A program made the translations under genes and the position numbers. This document shows, in pieces, positions 58,501-64,000 of a DNA stretch of 64,000 bases. How positions within the stretch are numbered: the first letter of the stretch is position 1; every line of letters begins with the position of its first letter. Source of the DNA: Sternotherus odoratus (taxonomy: Eukaryota > Chordata > Testudines > Kinosternidae); NCBI GenBank assembly GCA_032164245.1, contig JAVMKO010000002.1, positions 92,579,340 through 92,643,339 on the forward strand, given 5' to 3'. A model generated the notes under the pieces. It was not told where the DNA came from. It saw nothing but the letters and a program-made list of their open reading frames with translations, and did no database searches.

Positions 58501-61500
58501 TTGTTTCTTATGTTTTTTCCAAATGAAGGACAGCTGTTGCATCCACCAGGTTTAAGGTTTAACCAAACAGCATTATCCATTTGTAAAGTGCTTTGGGACT
58601 ATTTGGGATGAAATCTGATGTATTATAAAAGTGAGTTGGTCTACATTGCTTAATCTGAATGCCAGAAAAAATGGATTTACAATAAGGATCCAAGCCATTA
58701 ACATTTTATTTTTTTTTAGCTGAACAGTGGTTCTGGTATGTGCCTGCTTTTTATCACTCCTAAGATTAGAAGTTAGGATGACTGAGCTTAGTAGGGCTTT
58801 GTCTGGTGAACAGCAACATACCTGGATGTCTTATTTGTCATGGTCTTGCTTTACAAGCAGCTATACTGAGAACACAAATTACATTAGAAAAGTTTTGACA
58901 AAATATTTCCAATCAGCCCTGCATGTGATATTCTGTTGCACAACTGTCTGAGTGTAACTCATTCAGATTGAGAATTTTTCTTCAAAATTTACTTCTGTGA
59001 ATATTCCTTAATAAAATTTCGAACTTGTTTTTTTTCCTCACAAACATTCCTTCTAAGGAACCTACTTGTTTGAACATTAGAGTAAAATTAACATAACCAG
59101 GATGCAGAGTGGGAATGAATTCATTAAAATGTAAAGACATATTTACAGATTTTTTTTTAATTCGCCCAATTCTGTACAAGATTTACCTCATCCAGACTCC
59201 CAGAAATTTCAATGCAAAATCTGCCTCATTTTCTCTATGGTGCCTTCTGGTGCTGAAACACTGTGATTGAAAATCTTCTTTTACTGTGTCTCCCACACAA
59301 TTCAAAAGGAACGAACAAAAACATCCATATGCTGAAAAGTTGTCACAAAACACTGGTATCCTATCATGTCTGGTTACATTCTTCTTCCTTGAGATGGAAG
59401 ATAGAGGGAAAAGGAGCCTTTCTATATTCCTTCCTACAGAGTACTATCACAGTCCCAGCACTTAGGACTCTATTCTATTTTTGCCAGTAGTGCAAACCAC
59501 CTGAAAGGAAAGCATAGAGGTGGAGCACAGGTCTGGAAGGAGTGTTTGTTACATTATCAATACTCCAGAGATAGGAAAAGAGCAGACAAACTTAAGACAA
59601 TTTGCATATGTCTAACGTATTCATTTCAGGCTAAATCCTAACTCTTATGTCAGTTTGGTTGAGGGAGAACAGAATGTCTTCTATCCCTGCACTATTCCTG
59701 ACTGCTAAGAACCAGTGGAACCACTCAGCAGTTGCTACATTAGCTTCAAGGCTGCAGTGGCACTGGTTTGCTGCATCCATGGATGGTTTGGGGCAGTTGG
59801 CCCATATAGTCTCAGGTTAACTGGTTGCATTTCCAGAATTGCTCCCAAAACTCTCTTGGTTTGGCTTTGTGGTACAGAAAAGGGCACTGTTCCACAGTGA
59901 AGAAGAAAAACAGTCTGTGTTGTCTCCGTATGGAAGAATAACTAGTTCTTTGTGTCTGAGGCCACTCATCACCTTTCCACCGGCAACAGGATTTGGCTGA
60001 CTGAAAGCCTCCTGGTATTAGATCACATACCCATAGAAAAATAAAATAAATCCATTTAATATTAAGACCAAACTAAACAAGATCAATGCCACTAGCTTTC
60101 TCCAACTGCAGTCAAGTCAGGGTTAGTTGTTAAATCAATAGAGGAAAAGAGATCAGTTACTATGCCCTCCTTTTTCTTGTTAAAAGCCTAAGAAAGGTCG
60201 CTCAATGTCATTCGAAGACGTTCGATAGGATTTTCATTCTGAAAGTGTTTTCCTCCATTAAGACATAATCTGTCTGGACACTTCTTAGATCTCCATTGAC
60301 TAAAATGACTTGCTTCTGATGTCTTGGCTAATGTAAATTACATAAAAAAACAATGCCATCCTAACATGTAACTATGGACCTTCATCTGTAAACAGTCAGC
60401 AGTCACATTGCCATTGTTTTGTCCTTGGAATTATATTGTTGTTGAAGGTGCTGATATCGTTCTGCAAACATGTCTTGAGACCTTAGGTCAAATTCAGAGG
60501 TGTGTACAGCGTCGCAGGTGAGACCCATTTAAACTCGGTTGGACTCTCTTATACTTTGTTAAATTGTCTTAGACCTATTTATAACTACTGTACCACTGTG
60601 TTAAGGAGTCTAATTTGATCTAACTTATACTAAGGAGCCAGAATAAGGTCCAAGACTGTGTAAATTAAAGTGGCTGTAATCTTAGTCAAGTACTTACTCT
60701 ATACATACTACACACCTTTATTACATAACTTTCCTTTTCCAGATCTCCAGAATAATGCAGTTTTGAGGCTCAAATGGGATGAAAAAGCAATAGCTAACAT
60801 CCCAACTAGAAGGTACTGGAAGTATCTTACTCAGACAAGACCCTTCTTGTTACACTGCACACCTCTTTTTCCATTGTTTTGAAAACTTTCTTCTTCCACT
60901 AAATGTTGCTGTATTTATGGCAAAGTAATGATAAATACAGTGTACGTGGCATAAAATCTATGGTGGGTTATTTTTTCTTGTATCTAATGCAGAGCAACTG
61001 CTAAGTTCTTATTCTTTTCTGAAAGATCTGACTTCTTGAATTTTCTTTGGCTTGTGTAACTTAGTTTTTCATTTAGTTGATTCGGCTCCAAAAACCATTC
61101 CTTCACTGTGTAGCTGTGAATATGCTCTTCCGGGTTGCTTTCATTTGGGAAAGGGTGTTGATCTTTGGTAGCTTGGAAATTAGATAGTATTCTATCATTA
61201 CCATTCATGGTTCTATTCGTAAGCTTCAGGCAGGATTCTGTTTTTTGATTGGGCTTTATTCTTGAGGGTTTTCTGTTTCTTATTAATGTACAGTGGGGTC
61301 ATTATCGTGTGACTGTTACTTTCCTGTAGACTGGTTTCTTGAATTTTATTATGTTTGTGACTGATGGAATATTTGAAAAATGACCTATTTGTCTTATGCC
61401 GTGGGTCAAAGGGAATTTGCCCTATGGCACATGAATTCCCCCTAGAATGGATCACGAAGTAAAATGGAACATCTGACACACTTTGGATGGTGAATGTAGT

Positions 61501-61654
61501 GCATTACTATAAAGGTTGTTGTAGTCTCCCAACCTCAGTGATGCTGTTGCTGCTCTTTTGTCTGAATTCAGCAGAGATAAGGATCCCTTTCCTGGACAAG
61601 ACTGAATGTGGGGAAGGAGGGAAGCTCTAAAACCGAGATTTTATTTTTGTGAGG
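52501..61654. other. Long mostly unique stretch, no supported gene
   Basis: Nine kilobases without a recognisable exon, RNA gene or complete mobile element. The longest frames (57198-57578 minus and 56204-56569 minus) have no domain features. 58110-58300 is a diverged repeat that matches 27975-28160. 58570-58635 (AAAGTGCTTTGGGACTATTT onward) resembles a MIR-type tail. A 'CTGAACTGGCC...CACTGAAATCAGTGG' palindromic motif lies near 53725-53770. Confidence 0.5.
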
Positions 61655-61662
61655 GTCAGTGC

Positions 61663-61798
61663 TAGAGCCCTGCACAGATACAAAAATTTGTATCCACATC
61701 TGAGTTGCGATCCAAATAAACTATCCACTGATATCCGCATCCATGGATGTGGATATTTGTGGATATAAAGCGGATAGCCACAGATTAGCAGGGCTCTA
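61663..61798. mobile_element. Small hAT MITE, 136 bp, with 8-bp TSD
   Basis: The exact 8-bp duplication GTCAGTGC (61655-61662 and 61799-61806) flanks ends TAGAGCCCTGC and GCAGGGCTCTA, perfect inverted repeats. The interior is AT-rich with several GGATATNNG-type repeats (GATATCCGCATCCATGGATG near 61730). Confidence 0.9.
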
Positions 61799-61806
61799 GT
61801 CAGTGC

Positions 61807-64000
61807 CACACACACAAACATAGGATTCCAATTCTTCCTCTTTGACTTGCACCATTTTGATCAAGCCTCTGTTACATGACTGTCCTTTAGGCAAAGAAGT
61901 TTATATTTCCAAAATGAACGCTTTTATAATTTATACTCGGGTAAAAGAGAAAATCCTGAGAAATTTTCATTTTTAGGAGGGGGTTCGAGACACATGACAT
62001 TTTAGTGAAAGGGATTCACAGGTTGTTAGTTTGGGACCCTGGCTTAAGGATACCCCACAGGGAGGAATTCCCAAGTGCTCCTTCCTGAGTTCAAAGGGGG
62101 TTTTGTTGCATTTTGGTGGTTGCAGCGTTGACCAAGCCAAGATCAGAGAAAAGTTGTAACCTTGGGAGTTTAAGCCTGGAGTGGCAGGTATTAATTTTTA
62201 AAATCCTTGCAGGCCCCACTTCTGCATTCGGAGTGCCAGAGTTGGGATTCAGCCTTAACAGAGACACTGGAAGATCTTCCAGAGCGGTGAAAGTTATATT
62301 CATAACTCTAAATCAGTATACATGTCCTATGAGGTTTAAGGTTTATTAGGTAAGGGGTATTTGTGGTGGTGAAAACAAATATCCAGATAGGCTAAATTAC
62401 TAGAGGTTTTTTTTTTTGTTTCTTTTTTATAACAACGTTCTTTTCTCATATCAATACATTGTGTTTTGAACTGGGTCTTTATTGAACAATATTAACAATA
62501 CCAAAAAGGCAATCACAAAGCTTCCATACCTCTACTTTAATAAGTTTATTCTTCTAGAACCTGCAATAATCATGGCTTGTCTGTCTTGGGCTTTGACGTG
62601 CAGAAGCTCTCTACTTATTACAATATTTGCAAATCTTGACTGGATTGTTTGGTCAAAGAAGTTGAAAAATGCTACTTTGAAGTCATGAGGCTTTATTTTA
62701 TCACCACGTGCAAAGATTTTAATTTTAGAGTAGTGGGTTTGTTTTGTTTTAAATATATGTTTTTTACTTGCTGCACCTTTTCTTCCTTGTTGAGACCCAT
62801 TTTACTTCTGAGCAAATGCGTTTTCTTTCAAGGATATTTGAATACAATAACACTATCTTGTAGGAGCAGATTTTATGTTGTGTGGAAGGGCACATTGTAT
62901 AGTTAAAGATAATGCAACTGTCTCTCAGGTGTCACCTGCTACCTCTTTCCTCTGAAACTTAATTTAAAACATCTGAATCATGGAGGCATTGGTAGCAACT
63001 CTGTAGTTGAGGCTGAATTGTGATTTCCACTATAGCTGGACTAAATCCCTCTTTTAATCTTTAATGATGGAAATTAGTCCCTACATTTGGTACAGTATCT
63101 TTTCAAGGGACAATTCCATTTTCTAGGGCAAAATATTTTCTACCTTTTTCAGAGATCACATATAAAAATGCAATGGTGCCTCTTGAAATTTTGCTCTTTT
63201 TCTCATTTCTTTAGTATCCTCTCGTTAAACAGCCACCGTCCCCATTAACTCCAAAATTCTCTCTTCCACTCATGCACGTACACAGACACTGTGATAATAT
63301 CCCAGACACAGGAGACTCTTAACATTTTCAAATTAAACCCATTCCTCTTACTGAGGATAAGTTAATTGAATTCCTCCAAGATTAGCTGGTGGGACGACTC
63401 GGATCCATTGTCTGAGGCAGCCTCCTTGTCTGCACTGCACAGGCTGACTCTGTACCTCCACTTCGTATGTAGTGACTCTCAGCCAGCCCCTGACTCTAGA
63501 TTACTTTATGCCCATCCCTAGCCATGACCCTCTCCCAGTTGAATACATGGTAAAGTTTGTTCCAAGTCATTTTCTGACGAGCCCCCTCTGGCTTGTCAGA
63601 GCAGAACTACCCCTTTGACAAACTTCCCATGTTCACTAACACATACTGCCTTAGTCATGGTACTTTGAGCTCCGTTTGTCAGGGGAGCCTGTTTGCAAGT
63701 TTCCTTCTCTCCCTTATCCCCTATGTCCCAGACCTTAACAGCAAAAGGAGGGGAAGGTGGTGATGACCGGGGGAAAGAGAGACAAACTGCCCTTAAAGAT
63801 GGGACTCTGAGCTCTGCTGCTGAGGCTGGTGAATTTTCCATTGTTTGCCAGAGGAGGAACTCTGTTCCAATGAAGAGGACTGAGCTGGAGGTTTCTCAGA
63901 CTAATATGTCTAGTGATCGCACTCTATGAGATCAGAGGGAGACGCCGCCTGAGTTAGAAAAACTGGATGTGTGCATTGTGGATGACTGGAAGTGCTAAGA
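61807..64000. other. Unique DNA to window end, no supported gene
   Basis: No repeat or gene is supported. The frame at 63693-63929 is open, moderately hydrophilic and carries few low-complexity runs. It has no known domain and ends in a stop before the window edge, so it is left uncalled. Confidence 0.45.

Noticed and set aside
63693..63929. 78-codon plus-strand frame near the window end
   Set aside because: Hydrophilic composition is mildly protein-like, but there is no family feature, no clear splice sites and no supporting neighbour.

Overview
The window looks like nuclear DNA from a turtle, most likely a cryptodire. It carries a tRNA-derived SINE of the cryptodiran Cry/PolIII type at 24604-24850, three CR1 LINEs of reptilian subfamilies, and many hAT, PIF/Harbinger and Tc/mariner-type short elements typical of turtle genomes. 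No host protein-coding exon, rRNA or free-standing tRNA gene could be supported. The region reads as intergenic or intronic DNA of modest GC content, built up from unique sequence and layered transposon insertions.

Layout. 1-4336 is unique DNA. 4337-12165 is a long minus-strand CR1 LINE split by three later insertions: a 4.1-kb PIF/Harbinger element with two decayed genes (5861-9992), a 337-bp hAT (10686-11022) and a 557-bp hAT (11174-11730). Both hATs have exact 8-bp target-site duplications (TSDs). 12655-14336 is a hAT relic with arms of about 610 bp in inverted orientation, each ending in the same transposase C-terminus. 17020-17690 holds Penelope-like retroelement fragments with hammerhead-like motifs; one is a palindrome interrupted by a Harbinger-like MITE (miniature inverted-repeat element). 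A Tigger-like MITE lies at 18638-18926. 22690-25605 is a second, older minus-strand CR1. It contains a hAT, which itself contains a palindromic Penelope-like insert, plus the Cry SINE. 27197-27626 is a TA-flanked MITE. 28690-30560 probably contains LTR-type remnants.

37300-41708 is the youngest structure: a 4.4-kb LTR retrotransposon on the minus strand. Its two 1079-bp LTRs look identical, it has a 5-bp TSD (GAGCG), a primer-binding site matching tRNA-Ser, and one uninterrupted ORF of about 715 codons with no recognisable protease, reverse transcriptase or integrase. 42011-42117 is a long (TATC)n microsatellite. 43985-45551 is a third CR1, on the plus strand, with a well-preserved reverse transcriptase that has one frameshift. 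45804-46326 holds two more copies of the Harbinger-like MITE seen at 17369. 47355-48419 is a hAT with a TA-flanked element nested inside. 50866-52500 is a cluster of short DNA transposons and ancient SINEs. From 52500 to the end the sequence is mostly unique, with one small hAT MITE at 61663-61798.

These parts do not form a pathway. The most informative signals are the inverted-arm hAT, the coding-competent but pol-less LTR element, the hammerhead-like palindromes, and a GC-rich filler that appears to recur inside unrelated MITEs. No cellular system was found.
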